Assembly: GCF_943733665.1 (NCBI RefSeq)
Contig: NZ_OX030782.1
Coordinates: 5,380,501-5,444,500, forward strand
Direction of reading: 5' to 3'
Source: Aquimarina sp. Aq107
GTDB lineage: Bacteria; Bacteroidota; Bacteroidia; Flavobacteriales; Flavobacteriaceae
DNA length: 64,000 nucleotides
In this document: positions 7,999-16,447 of the stretch, piece by piece
How positions within the stretch are numbered: the first letter of the stretch is position 1
How the letters are laid out: every line of letters starts with the position of its first letter
The notes under the pieces: generated by a model
What the model saw: the letters and a program-made list of their open reading frames with translations, nothing else
Database searches by the model: none
Told to the model about the DNA's origin: nothing
Program-made: the position numbers and the translations under genes

Positions 7999-8865
7999 TT
8001 AGATCATAATGTCTTTTCGGTATTTAATTTGAAATTGCTTAGGAGAAATATTGAATTTTTTTTGAAATGTCTTAATGAAATGTGGGGTGTTTTCGTATCC
8101 AACTTGTCGTGCGATACTTGTAACAGAATCGTTAGTGTCTTTTAATAAAAAAGAAGCTTTTTCTAACCGTCTTTCGATCAGCCACTTTTTAGGAGAAATA
8201 CCAAATTTAGATTTAAAATCTCTTCTAAATGTCGAGATACTTCTTCCAGTAAGATAAGAGTAATCTTCAACGTCCAGTGGTTTGTCAAAGTTATTATTCA
8301 TAAAAGTCTGAATGTTTTTTTTAGCTCTTTTTTTTAATTGAAAAAGCTTTGACAGAAATTCGCTTCCTTGTTTCGAAATACTGATCAGATGCAGTAATTC
8401 TAGTAGTTTTGGTCTTGTGAATTGATGCTGATTTTTACCTCTGTAAAGGGTAAGAAGAGTATCTGTAAAAAGTCGTAGATTTTGATCATACTCTAGTACT
8501 AAATTTGTTGAGGTATCTTCCTTTGTAAACACTTCGAAATTATTCAAAAATTCATCTGTAATTTCTTCATCAAAGAAGAAAACAACGGCTTCGAAAGAGT
8601 TATCCTTAGGGATAATATCTGATATCATATATAGCCCTCTTGGTAAAAGAATGATTTGATTTTTTTGAACTATGGTTAAATCACCTTCTGGGGTTTCGAC
8701 TTGTAATCCTCCATTTAGCACTAATGTTAATGCGTGAGCAGCTAAATACCTTTCATTCTGAAGATCCGCTTGTTCTACATTTTTTAGAATTACACAAGAA
8801 AGACCGTCTATTAAAACTTTTTCTATTCTAGGATGTTGATAAAATACTTGAGGAACTACTTTCAT
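7999..8865 (-). CDS. AraC-family transcriptional regulator
   Basis: 288 residues. The N-terminal 160 or so form an effector-binding half of the AraC type (QKNQIILLPRGLYMISDIIPKD is a typical cupin-like turn). The C-terminal 100 contain two helix-turn-helix units: DVEDYSYLTGRSISTFRRDFKSKFG, then ASFLLKDTNDSVTSIARQVGYENTPHFIKTFQKKFNISP (given in part), the standard AraC signature. It lies directly upstream of the dehydrogenase/azoR operon on the same strand, and a near-identical 13-base element precedes both the regulator and that operon, which supports auto- and cross-regulation. The ligand is unknown. Confidence 0.9.
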   Translation of the reverse strand: MKVVPQVFYQHPRIEKVLIDGLSCVILKNVEQADLQNERYLAAHALTLVLNGGLQVETPEGDLTIVQKNQIILLPRGLYMISDIIPKDNSFEAVVFFFDEEITDEFLNNFEVFTKEDTSTNLVLEYDQNLRLFTDTLLTLYRGKNQHQFTRPKLLELLHLISISKQGSEFLSKLFQLKKRAKKNIQTFMNNNFDKPLDVEDYSYLTGRSISTFRRDFKSKFGISPKKWLIERRLEKASFLLKDTNDSVTSIARQVGYENTPHFIKTFQKKFNISPKQFQIKYRKDIMI

Positions 8866-8925
8866 AACAAGCGAAAATCAATAGAATGTATATAATTAAA
8901 TAACGGCTTTTTATAAAAGTAGTGA

Positions 8926-8938
8926 TTTTCGGTCAAAA
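8926..8938. promoter_or_regulatory. putative AraC-regulator site, copy B
   Basis: TTTTCGGTCAAAA in the 75-base gap upstream of the AraC gene, one mismatch from copy A. An inverted pair CGAAAATCA (8872-8880) and TGATTTTCG (8923-8931) spans the same gap. Confidence 0.5.
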
Positions 8939-8940
8939 GT

Positions 8941-9516
8941 TTAATCAGAATCGAATTTCAGCTTACATTCTAGGGTAAATTCATCTGCAATTGCATTTTC
9001 TTTCATACGTTTAAAAATACTTGGAGAGTTATGATTAACTCCATATTTAGTTCTGTCAATTGTATGATTAAATGTAATAGTAATTCCAGAGTCATTGTAT
9101 TCTATGTTAACAGGAATACGTTCCAGGTTTGTTTTTCCTTTAATAGTCAGTTTACCTTGTAGAATAGCTTTATGATTTTCAATCTTTGTAGTTTTTTCTA
9201 GAGAAAATATAGCTTTTGAATATTTTTTAACCTCAAAAAAATCTTCGTTTTTTAAATGATTTTTGAGATCGGTATTTTCATGATCTAAACTTTTCATATC
9301 AATGGTAATATTCATAGCGGATATTACTGTATCACTTATAATCATGGCACCTTTTTTTGCGTCAATCGTACCTTTTAGAGAATAAGAATTAAATGCCGCT
9401 TTGCCTGTCCAGAAAAATGTTGATTTTTTTGTATCTAATTCGAAACTCTGGGCGTTTATACTTTGTAGTCCTAATAGTAGAAAAAATACTATGGATATAA
9501 TTTTTAGTGTTCTCAT
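8941..9516 (-). CDS. YceI-family exported protein
   Basis: 191 residues with a signal peptide (1 to about 22, ending SINAQ). The mature part has the YceI lipocalin-like pattern: SFELDTKKSTFFWTGKA at the start, IDMKSLDHENTDLKNHLKNEDFFEV in the middle (given in part as NHLKNEDFFEVKKY), then KAIFSLEKT and LTIKGKT. YceI proteins bind isoprenoid-type lipids in the periplasm; some respond to acid or osmotic stress. It is the last gene of a three-gene minus-strand operon; the gene before it ends one base from this start. Confidence 0.9.
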   Translation of the reverse strand: MRTLKIISIVFFLLLGLQSINAQSFELDTKKSTFFWTGKAAFNSYSLKGTIDAKKGAMIISDTVISAMNITIDMKSLDHENTDLKNHLKNEDFFEVKKYSKAIFSLEKTTKIENHKAILQGKLTIKGKTNLERIPVNIEYNDSGITITFNHTIDRTKYGVNHNSPSIFKRMKENAIADEFTLECKLKFDSD

Positions 9517-9517
9517 T

Positions 9518-10006
9518 TTAATTCAGAAGTTTATTGGTTGTTTCTATTTTTTCATATCCACATACGGTTTCCCCATCCTCAGTAATGCCTATAAAGTACC
9601 ACATAGCCCATCCGCCAAAGAGAGAACTATCTGTTCGCCAGTTTTTTGTCCAAGTATATGGTTGAGACTGTTTCATAAGTTCTTTTTTAGTGTCAAAGTT
9701 TTTATTTAATTCTTTTAATGGATATGATTTCCTAAGATTCCAAGTGTTATTGAAGAACAGATAAGCACCATATTCTATGATTTTAATCTCACTTTCTTTA
9801 CATAGGATAGCTGTGTTATGTTTCCAATAGAATCGATTATCAATCTTAATTGCATCAATTTTTTTTGGAAAGTTATTTACTTCAATTGCCTTACGAAGTG
9901 CTTTTAATTTATCAGGTAATTCTTCATTTATGGGAGTTCCATATTGTATTTGTGCGGTCAATGAATTTAAGGTAGATGCTATTAATAGTGCAATTATTAT
10001 TCTCAT
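9518..10006 (-). CDS. hypothetical exported protein
   Basis: 162 residues from ATG 10006, preferred over the longer frame at 10033 because it puts a signal peptide (MRIIIALLIASTLNSLTAQ) at the N-terminus. The mature part has a segment that reads like a small carbohydrate- or lipid-stress protein (WKHNTAILCKESEIKIIEYGAYLFFNNTW; only a description), with WGGWAMWYFIG-like aromatics near the end (SLFGGWAMWYFIGITEDGE). I do not recognise the family. It lies between another exported hypothetical gene (7-base gap) and the YceI gene (1-base gap), so the three probably act together in the periplasm. Confidence 0.65.
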   Translation of the reverse strand: MRIIIALLIASTLNSLTAQIQYGTPINEELPDKLKALRKAIEVNNFPKKIDAIKIDNRFYWKHNTAILCKESEIKIIEYGAYLFFNNTWNLRKSYPLKELNKNFDTKKELMKQSQPYTWTKNWRTDSSLFGGWAMWYFIGITEDGETVCGYEKIETTNKLLN

Positions 10007-10013
10007 GGTGTTA

Positions 10014-10415
10014 TTATTTAATTTTTTCTGCAATCCAAACTGCTAAAAAGCCTCTATCCACAGCATGAGTAGAACCGTATAATTTTCCGTTTTTATAGTA
10101 AAAGCTTGTGTTATAACTTCCGCTATTGTCACCAGATATCAGAGAAACATAAACAACATCTAATTGGGTATTAATTCTTCCTTCTTGTATTTTAACTCCT
10201 TCTCGATAAAATGTACCGTGTACAGTTTTGGAGTTAATTTTATCAATACGCATCATAGCAAAATTAGAGTCTGTTTTATCCTGAGGACTCATATCTAATT
10301 TCCATTCACCTATTAATAATTGTAAGTCTGTATTATTTTCTTGAGAAAAGGCGGAGAAAGCGGTGATGAAAAGAACGAGTAAGCTTACTTTTTTTAGAAT
10401 TGCAAAATGTTTCAT
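10014..10415 (-). CDS. hypothetical exported protein, lipocalin-like pattern
   Basis: 133 residues from ATG 10415; the open frame reaches 10520, but only this start gives a signal peptide (MKHFAILKKVSLLVLFITAF, cut near SAFSQ). The mature part begins LLIGEWKLDMSPQ, a GxW-type opening found in lipocalin-like proteins, and continues with alternating beta-strand residues (VHGTFYREGVKIQEGRI, YNTSFYYKNGKLYGST). The exact family is not recognised. It is the first gene of the operon that ends with yceI. Confidence 0.65.
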   Translation of the reverse strand: MKHFAILKKVSLLVLFITAFSAFSQENNTDLQLLIGEWKLDMSPQDKTDSNFAMMRIDKINSKTVHGTFYREGVKIQEGRINTQLDVVYVSLISGDNSGSYNTSFYYKNGKLYGSTHAVDRGFLAVWIAEKIK

Positions 10416-10513
10416 TTTTCTGATTTTAGAATTTGTATGAGACAAATATTGACCAAATGCAGAAAAAAATCGTTTCAATTTGCTAAATGAGACGGATTTT
10501 AGATAAAAACAAG

Positions 10514-10535
10514 GTTTCAATTTTTTAATTGAAAC
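10514..10535 (-). terminator. intrinsic terminator after the membrane AraC gene
   Basis: Perfect 9-bp stem GTTTCAATT / AATTGAAAC with a 4-base loop, two bases past the stop codon of the AraC-type gene. Read on the minus strand it is followed by a T-rich run. Confidence 0.7.
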
Positions 10536-10537
10536 TT

Positions 10538-11653
10538 TTAAAACTTTGTTTTTAGAGCGCTAGGAGGTTTTCCTGTAATTTTTTTAACAGTTCTATTAAA
10601 TGAAGCTTTAGAATTAAAACCAGCATCATAAGCTAAAGCCAGAAGTGTAAGATTATCATTTTTAGGATTATTAAGTAATCTCTTTACTTCTTTAAAACGA
10701 AGTTCGTTTATATAATCAGTAAACTTTTTCTGGTAGATTGTATTTAAGCATTTAGTGACTAAATACGGTTTTACGGAAAGTTGTTTTGACAATGAAGCTA
10801 GGGTAAGCTCTGGATTTTTGAAGAGTTGTTCCTCCTTCATTTTAGTTTCTAAGGTTTTACCGATATTTTGTAGCTGCTCTTTCTCTTTGTCAGAAATGAT
10901 TGCAATTTGTTTGAATGCACTTTCTTTTCTTCGAGCAAAACCCTCTAAACCTAACCAATAGGTAATAATTGCCATGCCTATAAATACTGGGTGTCCGTAG
11001 AAAAAATTACTTGCAAAATTGAAGAAGAAAAAATCGATTAATATCCCAACCACATAAATGATAGAAAATATTTTCATTACTAAAACAACTCTTTTTATCC
11101 AGTCGAGTTTTTCTTCAAGAATTTTATATCCTTCTACTTGTATTGTATTACTAAGTATTTTTTCAGCTTTAATACTATAAAAAACAATTAGTGCTCCAGA
11201 AACAATAAACATAGTAGGGTAATGCATCCATACTACATATCCCCAATACCCTAACCAAGAGAGGCTCTCCCGAGTGCCATCCCAGTAAAAGTTTTGCGCT
11301 TTTATAAAAAAGCTCCAAGTAAATTCTATTAGTACAGGAAGGAAGTGAATCCAATCTTTTCTTAAAAATTTGAACTTGGGATTAACGTAACTTTTTATAA
11401 AAAAATATATAAGTGTTCCATATATCCAATTGTATTCTAATAGTATATGATACCAAAAATCATATCGTCCTAGCCCAAAAATATTTAAGGTCTCTACAAT
11501 TAGGCGATAAGAGAAAAAGAATAATATAGTGGCAAGAAATCGATTAGCCAAGTAGTGTACTCCTTGTTTTTGCCATAAAATAATACCAAAAATGATTCCT
11601 TGTATGGCACCAATACATAATAATATAACCAAAAATATCTCTAACGTTTCCAC
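10538..11653 (-). CDS. membrane-embedded AraC-type regulator
   Basis: 371 residues. The N-terminal 240 or so are strongly hydrophobic with about seven probable membrane helices (for example LEIFLVILLCIGAIQGIIFG and MKIFSIIYVVGILIDFFFF). The C-terminal 105 are an AraC HTH pair: LTLASLSKQLSVKPYLVTKC and LTLLALAYDAGFNSKASFNR, ending KKITGKPPSA. This one-piece membrane-sensor and DNA-binding layout is common in Bacteroidetes. Its start is 24 bases after the TIGR04283 transferase gene on the same strand, so it may be read through from the arsenosugar genes. Signal and targets are unknown. Confidence 0.85.
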   Translation of the reverse strand: METLEIFLVILLCIGAIQGIIFGIILWQKQGVHYLANRFLATILFFFSYRLIVETLNIFGLGRYDFWYHILLEYNWIYGTLIYFFIKSYVNPKFKFLRKDWIHFLPVLIEFTWSFFIKAQNFYWDGTRESLSWLGYWGYVVWMHYPTMFIVSGALIVFYSIKAEKILSNTIQVEGYKILEEKLDWIKRVVLVMKIFSIIYVVGILIDFFFFNFASNFFYGHPVFIGMAIITYWLGLEGFARRKESAFKQIAIISDKEKEQLQNIGKTLETKMKEEQLFKNPELTLASLSKQLSVKPYLVTKCLNTIYQKKFTDYINELRFKEVKRLLNNPKNDNLTLLALAYDAGFNSKASFNRTVKKITGKPPSALKTKF

Positions 11654-11677
11654 TGGATTAAAGATAAAGAAGAAGAT

Positions 11678-12388
11678 TTAAGAAACAACTTTTTCCTTAT
11701 AATATCGATACAAATCTTCTGATGAAGCTCCTAACCATCTTCTCATATGAATATTTAGAAAGTGATATTGTAATCGCCAAACTCCTACTTCTCTATAGCG
11801 TCTTGCAGAAGTAATAACATATTTAGGGATGATAACAAATTTATCAATAGCAAAAAGGCGGTCTACTAAATCGTTATCTTCATAAACGATATAAGCTTCA
11901 TCATATCCATCTATTTCTCTAAATAATGAAGCCGTAATGAATTGACTTTGATCTCCTCCACGACAGCGCTTACTTTCGAATTGAGTGAGCCAACCTAAGA
12001 ATCGAAGCCACCAATGTTTAGAATCAAATTTCATTCTAAAACAACCGGCTTCATTGCCTTCATGAATTTGTTGAATAATATCCTTATCATAACCATCAGG
12101 AGGAAAAGAATCTGCGTGTAGGAAATAAAGTATTTCACCAGAAGCTGCAGCAGCTCCTGTATTCATTTGTTTAGCACGACCTTTCGCTGAAGATACTAAT
12201 TTAATAGGTGTTTTTTGTGTATTTGCGAAATCTGTAACAGTTTTTTGAGATTCATCCACGCTTCCTCCGTCAACTACTATAATTTCTTTAATGAAATTTG
12301 GGGAGGAAGAAGTTTGTATCAAATGGGAAAGCAGCTTACAAATTGTAGCTGCTTCATTAAGAATGGGAATTATGATAGATATTTTCAA
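11678..12388 (-). CDS. TIGR04283-type arsenosugar biosynthesis glycosyltransferase
   Basis: 236 residues, a GT-A family-2 glycosyltransferase of the TIGR04283 type (rSAM/selenodomain-associated transferase 2). Visible motifs are IIPILNEAATICKLLSHL, the nucleotide-binding IIVVDGGSVDES, the DxD-like YFLHADSFPP, GAAAASGEI and RCRGGDQSQFITASLF. It lacks membrane helices, so it is cytoplasmic. In arsenosugar clusters this family travels with ArsM, ArsS and TIGR04282, as here, and is thought to help add the glycan or aglycone; the exact donor is not known. It follows the DUF547 gene by 27 bases. Confidence 0.85.
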   Translation of the reverse strand: MKISIIIPILNEAATICKLLSHLIQTSSSPNFIKEIIVVDGGSVDESQKTVTDFANTQKTPIKLVSSAKGRAKQMNTGAAAASGEILYFLHADSFPPDGYDKDIIQQIHEGNEAGCFRMKFDSKHWWLRFLGWLTQFESKRCRGGDQSQFITASLFREIDGYDEAYIVYEDNDLVDRLFAIDKFVIIPKYVITSARRYREVGVWRLQYHFLNIHMRRWLGASSEDLYRYYKEKVVS

Positions 12389-12415
12389 AAGGGAACTATT
12401 ATTTAAAATATAAAA

Positions 12416-13129
12416 TTACTCATTTAAACTCCAATCGTATTTTTTATATCCTTTCTTTTTTTGTTTGTCAATCTTAACTTCTGAATATTTATTGATAAAA
12501 GCCTTTGCATCTTCACCATCAATTTTAAAATCTTTTTTGAACCAGCTGAAGATTTTAGATACTTCTACTACCTCTTCGGTGATTGTATTTCTTTTAGGGT
12601 CATTAATAAAATTTTTAGTTAATGTTTCCAGCGCATTATCTACATTTCTAGCAGTAAAGGCTCTATTCCAAACTATTGGGCAAGAGAAAGAAGCACAGTT
12701 AATAGCAAAATGGATTCTAGGATCTCCTAATTTTCTAAGAATCTTGTGTTCTAATTCGTTTAAACTGTGTAATACACCATTAATTTTAAAAAACTGTCTA
12801 CCCCAAGGATCTTTAATGTCTTTTATACTTTTTAGAGGGTAGTTATCTATGATTAATTTTATAGTGTACGCATTATACGCATTAATCCAATACGCTAGTT
12901 TTTCTTCTTTACTCCAAGAAGGTGTTGGGGGATTATCAGAAAGATAAGTGAAATATTGATAGAGTTGAGAGCTATCTCTCATAAAGCCTTTATAATCAAC
13001 TTTACCATCTTCAGAAACATTAATTAGTAGTATTTGATCCCAAATCGCGTGATCAAGTTTTTGTTGCGCTTTTGTTTGAAAAGAGAAAAATGTAATTAGT
13101 ATGAATACAAATATTTTAGGGGTTTTCAT
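12416..13129 (-). CDS. DUF547 exported protein of the arsenosugar cluster
   Basis: 237 residues with a signal peptide (ends FSFQTKAQQ). The DUF547 core is clear: YKGFMRD, LAYWINAYNAYTIKLIIDNY, and the family signature RIHFAINCASFSCPIVWNRAF, which carries a Cys and upstream His as in papain- or transglutaminase-like folds. DUF547 genes recur in arsenosugar clusters of cyanobacteria and Bacteroidetes; the function is unproven. It is separated from the OYE gene by 231 bases holding divergent upstream regions. A TATCTTTG -7-like box lies at 13284-13291 on the minus strand, without a good -33 box. Confidence 0.88.
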   Translation of the reverse strand: MKTPKIFVFILITFFSFQTKAQQKLDHAIWDQILLINVSEDGKVDYKGFMRDSSQLYQYFTYLSDNPPTPSWSKEEKLAYWINAYNAYTIKLIIDNYPLKSIKDIKDPWGRQFFKINGVLHSLNELEHKILRKLGDPRIHFAINCASFSCPIVWNRAFTARNVDNALETLTKNFINDPKRNTITEEVVEVSKIFSWFKKDFKIDGEDAKAFINKYSEVKIDKQKKKGYKKYDWSLNE

Positions 13130-13360
13130 TCTTTAATCTTTTAAATATATCCAGATGTAAGTGTTTTTACAAATGGTTAAGTAGGTTCAACTTTTGTTTA
13201 TTTTTTTGTTTTCCAAATAACCAATACTATATTAAATATTCGTTAAATACTTGATCTTAGTCCAAAGTTTATGCCACTCCTTACAAAGATAGTTATTGCT
13301 ATTTTTTGACATTGCAGGTTAGTTACCTATTCCGTATTATTGTAATCGAACTATTTTTAT

Positions 13361-14582
13361 ATGATTAGTACAGATTTTAAACTTCCTTGTGGGGTAATAT
13401 TGAGCAATAGATTAGTAAAATCTGCAATGACAGAGCGGATTAGTAATAGCAAATTTGAACCTACAGAAGGGCATGAACGGTTATATAGAGATTGGTCCAA
13501 AACTGGAGCGGGTTTATTAATAACGGGTAATGTGGTTATAGATCGAAAGCATCTAGAATCTGCAGGAAATGTATGTTTTGATGATGAAAAAAATGCTTCC
13601 CAAATTAAAATCTTGGGCGCACGAAGGTAAAAAGAATGGGAACCATATATGGGTACAGATTTCTCATTCTGGAAGACAAACAAATAGGTTTGGTACAAAT
13701 AGCCCTTTAGCACCTTCTGAAGTACAATTGAAAAAGTTAGGACTTTTTGGCAAACCTAAAGCTATGACTGAAAAAGATATACAAGATGTAATTGAACGTT
13801 TTGTACAAGCTGCTAGAATTGCTAAAGAAGCCGGTTTTACTGGAGTTCAAATCCATTCTGCTCATGGGTATTTATTGAGCCAGTTTTTATCACCTCATAC
13901 TAATGTTAGATCCGACAGTTGGGGAGGGGATATAAAGAATCGAAGTCGGTTATTACTTACTATTATTAGAAAGGTTCGAAAGGTAGTTGGGGTCGATTTT
14001 CCAATTTCCGTAAAATTGAATTCTGCCGATTTTCAAAGAGGTGGATTTACAGAAGAAGAGTCGTTAGAGGTAATAAAAATGTTAGACGAAGAAAAAATCG
14101 ATTTACTTGAAATATCTGGTGGAACTTATGAGAAGCTAGCATTTTTTACCATGAATGAAGAAGACTCAGAACTTAAGGAAAGTACCAAACAAAGAGAGGC
14201 TTATTTTATTGATTTTGCCAAGAAGATTAGAGCTGTTAGTAAATTACCCTTAATGGTTACAGGGGGTTTTAGATCCTATGATTTTTGTAATGAAGTTTTG
14301 ATCAATGGAGAGGTAGATCTAGTTGGTATGGCGAGGCCATTTATAACAAATAGAGAAGATATTCCAAAATTCCTAAAAGGTGAATTACCGTATCTTAAGA
14401 ACCTAGTTCTAAGGACTGGTTTAAAACAATTTGAGGATGCAGCAGAAGGTGGTTTTTATGCCAGACAGATTATAAGATTTTCTAAAGGCAAAGGTTTGAA
14501 AACTACTATGAACCCTTTATGGTGCTCAATGTTTTTGATTTTATATGAATTCAAAAAAGCAATGATAAAAAAGTTGTCTTAA
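13361..14582 (+). pseudogene. NADH:flavin oxidoreductase (Old Yellow Enzyme family), frameshifted
   Basis: Two overlapping plus-strand frames together give a full-length OYE protein of about 405 residues. The first (13361-13630) covers the N-terminal barrel: LPCGVILSNRLVKSAMTE, GAGLLITGNVVID. The second (entered near 13592, to 14582) holds GNHIWVQISHSGRQ, QIHSAHGYLLSQFLSPHTN, RSDSWGGDIKNRSR and the FMN-phosphate segment MVTGGFR / GMARPF. The break is at the A7 run 13587-13593. Removing one A reads FDDEK-MLPKLKSWAHEGKK through without a stop, as the family demands. It may be a sequencing error, a recent mutation or a slippage switch. It is convergent with arsM and shares its terminator. Confidence 0.85.
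13587..13593 (+). other. A7 homopolymer, site of the OYE frameshift
   Basis: Seven consecutive A bases; six would restore the single OYE reading frame. The run is short enough for both replication slippage and base-calling error to be possible. Confidence 0.75.
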
Positions 14583-14587
14583 AAGAA

Positions 14588-14617
14588 ATATCCCTAAAAC
14601 CATTGTTTTAGGGATAT
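14588..14617. terminator. bidirectional terminator between OYE and arsM
   Basis: Perfect 13-bp stem (ATATCCCTAAAAC at 14588-14600, partner at 14605-14617) with a CATT loop, in the 54-base gap between the two convergent genes. Confidence 0.85.
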
Positions 14618-14636
14618 AATTTCTGATTTTATTGTA

Positions 14637-15605
14637 TTAGCAACATCCACCACCATCGTAGTGATATGTGGATTCACTAATATAAATATCATTTCTTCCT
14701 AAATCAGCAAGCGCGCCAGCAGTTTTGTCGCAAACTGCGATTGGTTGATTTTTTAGTAAAACATGTCCTTTTTTATCATCAAAATAATCTTCATCACCAT
14801 AATAAATAGCTGCTTTCCCAGTAAAGATACAAGGTCCGTCTTCTGGCATTGGATCTTTGATCGCAGCTACTTCTATAGATTCTATATAGATTAATTCATC
14901 AGTTTCATAATTTTTAGGATCTAGAATACGATATGGCTTACGAGCCCTAATTTCTATAGTTCCAAAACCGACATCAGTTAATGCTTTTACATATTCTGCT
15001 ATTGGTAGACTACCACTAAGACATAGTGCTCTTAATCGTTCATCATTTCTAAGTGTGTCATTCATTGGTTGTTCACAAGTAGGGTCACTCATTACCAATC
15101 TACCATGAGGTTTTAATACCCGATACATTTCCTCAATTGCTTTTTTTAGATCTTCTGCCTTAAAAATGTTGAATAAACAATTTTGGGCGGCTACATCAAT
15201 ACTATTATCTTCTACCGGAAGATTTAGCGCATCACCGAATCTTAGATCTACAAAATCACTATTAAACCATTCATTTTGTTCTTCAGCCTCTTTAAAGTTT
15301 TTATGAGAAGCATCTAACATTTCTTGAACTACATCAATACCGATTACACCACTTTTTTGGCGTGAGAAATATGAGAATTGTAATAATTCCATTCCTCCTC
15401 CAACACCGACATATAAAACTTTTGGATTATTAGTTAAATCACGAGCATTTACAGTACTTCCGCAACCATAATTCATTTCCTGCATGATTTTTGGTATTTT
15501 TAATCCAGGTAATTCCCAAATAGGATTTGTAGTACAACATAATCCTATATCTGGAGTCAATGCTGCTTCTTTATATACATCGTGTGTGGTTTCTAAATAA
15601 CTCAT
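14637..15605 (-). CDS. arsM: arsenosugar biosynthesis arsenite methyltransferase ArsM
   Basis: 322 residues, a class-I SAM methyltransferase of the arsenosugar ArsM type. Cys23-Cys24 sit in IGLCCTTNPIWELPGL, SAM motif I is YVGVGGGMELLQ (from residue 65), and FGDALNLPVEDNSIDVAAQNC gives motifs II/III. MYRVLKPHGRLVMSDPTCEQ follows, and the C-terminus ends GGGCC. The paired cysteines can bind As(III). The enzyme transfers methyl groups from SAM to arsenite, giving the dimethylarsenite used by ArsS. It is the last gene of the run PNP - transferase - rhodanese upstream and ends at the shared terminator. Confidence 0.92.
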   Translation of the reverse strand: MSYLETTHDVYKEAALTPDIGLCCTTNPIWELPGLKIPKIMQEMNYGCGSTVNARDLTNNPKVLYVGVGGGMELLQFSYFSRQKSGVIGIDVVQEMLDASHKNFKEAEEQNEWFNSDFVDLRFGDALNLPVEDNSIDVAAQNCLFNIFKAEDLKKAIEEMYRVLKPHGRLVMSDPTCEQPMNDTLRNDERLRALCLSGSLPIAEYVKALTDVGFGTIEIRARKPYRILDPKNYETDELIYIESIEVAAIKDPMPEDGPCIFTGKAAIYYGDEDYFDDKKGHVLLKNQPIAVCDKTAGALADLGRNDIYISESTYHYDGGGCC

Positions 15606-15634
15606 ATTCTTTTTTCTTTTTAAAGTGGGGTTTT

Positions 15635-16447
15635 TTATAATGACTTTATTAATTCTTTAAATAAAAGAATCATTTCTGGTTCAGCTTTTCCAGCCATCGC
15701 AATAATCTCATCGATATCAACTGGTTTTAGATTATCAGGATCACATTCATCAGTAAGAACAGATACAGCTGCAACATTCATTTCTAAATGATTAGCTACA
15801 ATTACTTCTGGAACAGTACTCATACCAACAGCATCCGCACCAATTATTTTTAAATAACGATATTCTGCACGAGTTTCTAGCTGTGGGCCAACTACAGATG
15901 CATATACACCTTTATGTAAGTTGATGTTATTCTCTTTTGCTATTGCTTCCAGTTTATTACTGATCTTTTGATCATAAGGAGCACTCATATCTGTAAAACG
16001 TGTTCCTAATTGCTCAACACCTTTAAATGCTAACGGGGAACCTCCCTGAAGGTTTATGTGGTCTTCTATAAGCATTAATTCTCCTTTTTTGAAGTTTAAA
16101 TTAATGGCCCCAGAGGCATTAGAAACAAGAAGTGTTTTGATTCCTAATTCATTCATAATTCTCACTGGATATGTCACATCTTGTAGCGAGTATCCTTCAT
16201 ATAAATGAAAACGACCTTGCATCACTACTACATTTTTACCTTCTAGTTTTCCATAAATTAGTTTTCCTTTATGAAATTCTACTGTAGCTGTTGGGAAATT
16301 AGGGATGTGATTGTAGCTTACTTCTTTGAGAATCTCTATTTGTTCTAATAACTGCCCTAGACCTGTTCCTAATATGATACCTATTTCAGGATTTTCAAAC
16401 CCTTTTTGTTGTAAGTATTCAGTTGTTTCTTTAATGTATTTAATCAT
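15635..16447 (-). CDS. purine nucleoside phosphorylase of the arsenosugar cluster
   Basis: 270 residues, trimeric PNP/MTAP family. Residues 27-31 (GTGLG) are the phosphate loop, QGRFHLYEGY holds the phosphate/ribose His, NASGAIN and VVGPQLETRAEYR the base/ribose site, and GADAVGMSTVPE the ribose Met. In the base pocket TDECDP (232-237) has Asp where mammalian PNP has Asn, as in 6-aminopurine-preferring relatives. In this context it may split adenine from dimethylarsinoyl-5'-deoxyadenosine, leaving the arseno-ribose for glycosylation. Such Asp forms may also be usual in Bacteroidetes, so a general salvage role is possible. Its start overlaps the upstream transferase stop (ATGA). Confidence 0.85.
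   Translation of the reverse strand: MIKYIKETTEYLQQKGFENPEIGIILGTGLGQLLEQIEILKEVSYNHIPNFPTATVEFHKGKLIYGKLEGKNVVVMQGRFHLYEGYSLQDVTYPVRIMNELGIKTLLVSNASGAINLNFKKGELMLIEDHINLQGGSPLAFKGVEQLGTRFTDMSAPYDQKISNKLEAIAKENNINLHKGVYASVVGPQLETRAEYRYLKIIGADAVGMSTVPEVIVANHLEMNVAAVSVLTDECDPDNLKPVDIDEIIAMAGKAEPEMILLFKELIKSL

Noticed and set aside
15635..16447. Taking the PNP base-pocket Asp as proof of an arsenical substrate
   Set aside because: The Asp form may be usual for Bacteroidetes PNPs; it supports adenine preference at most, so it was kept only as a hypothesis.
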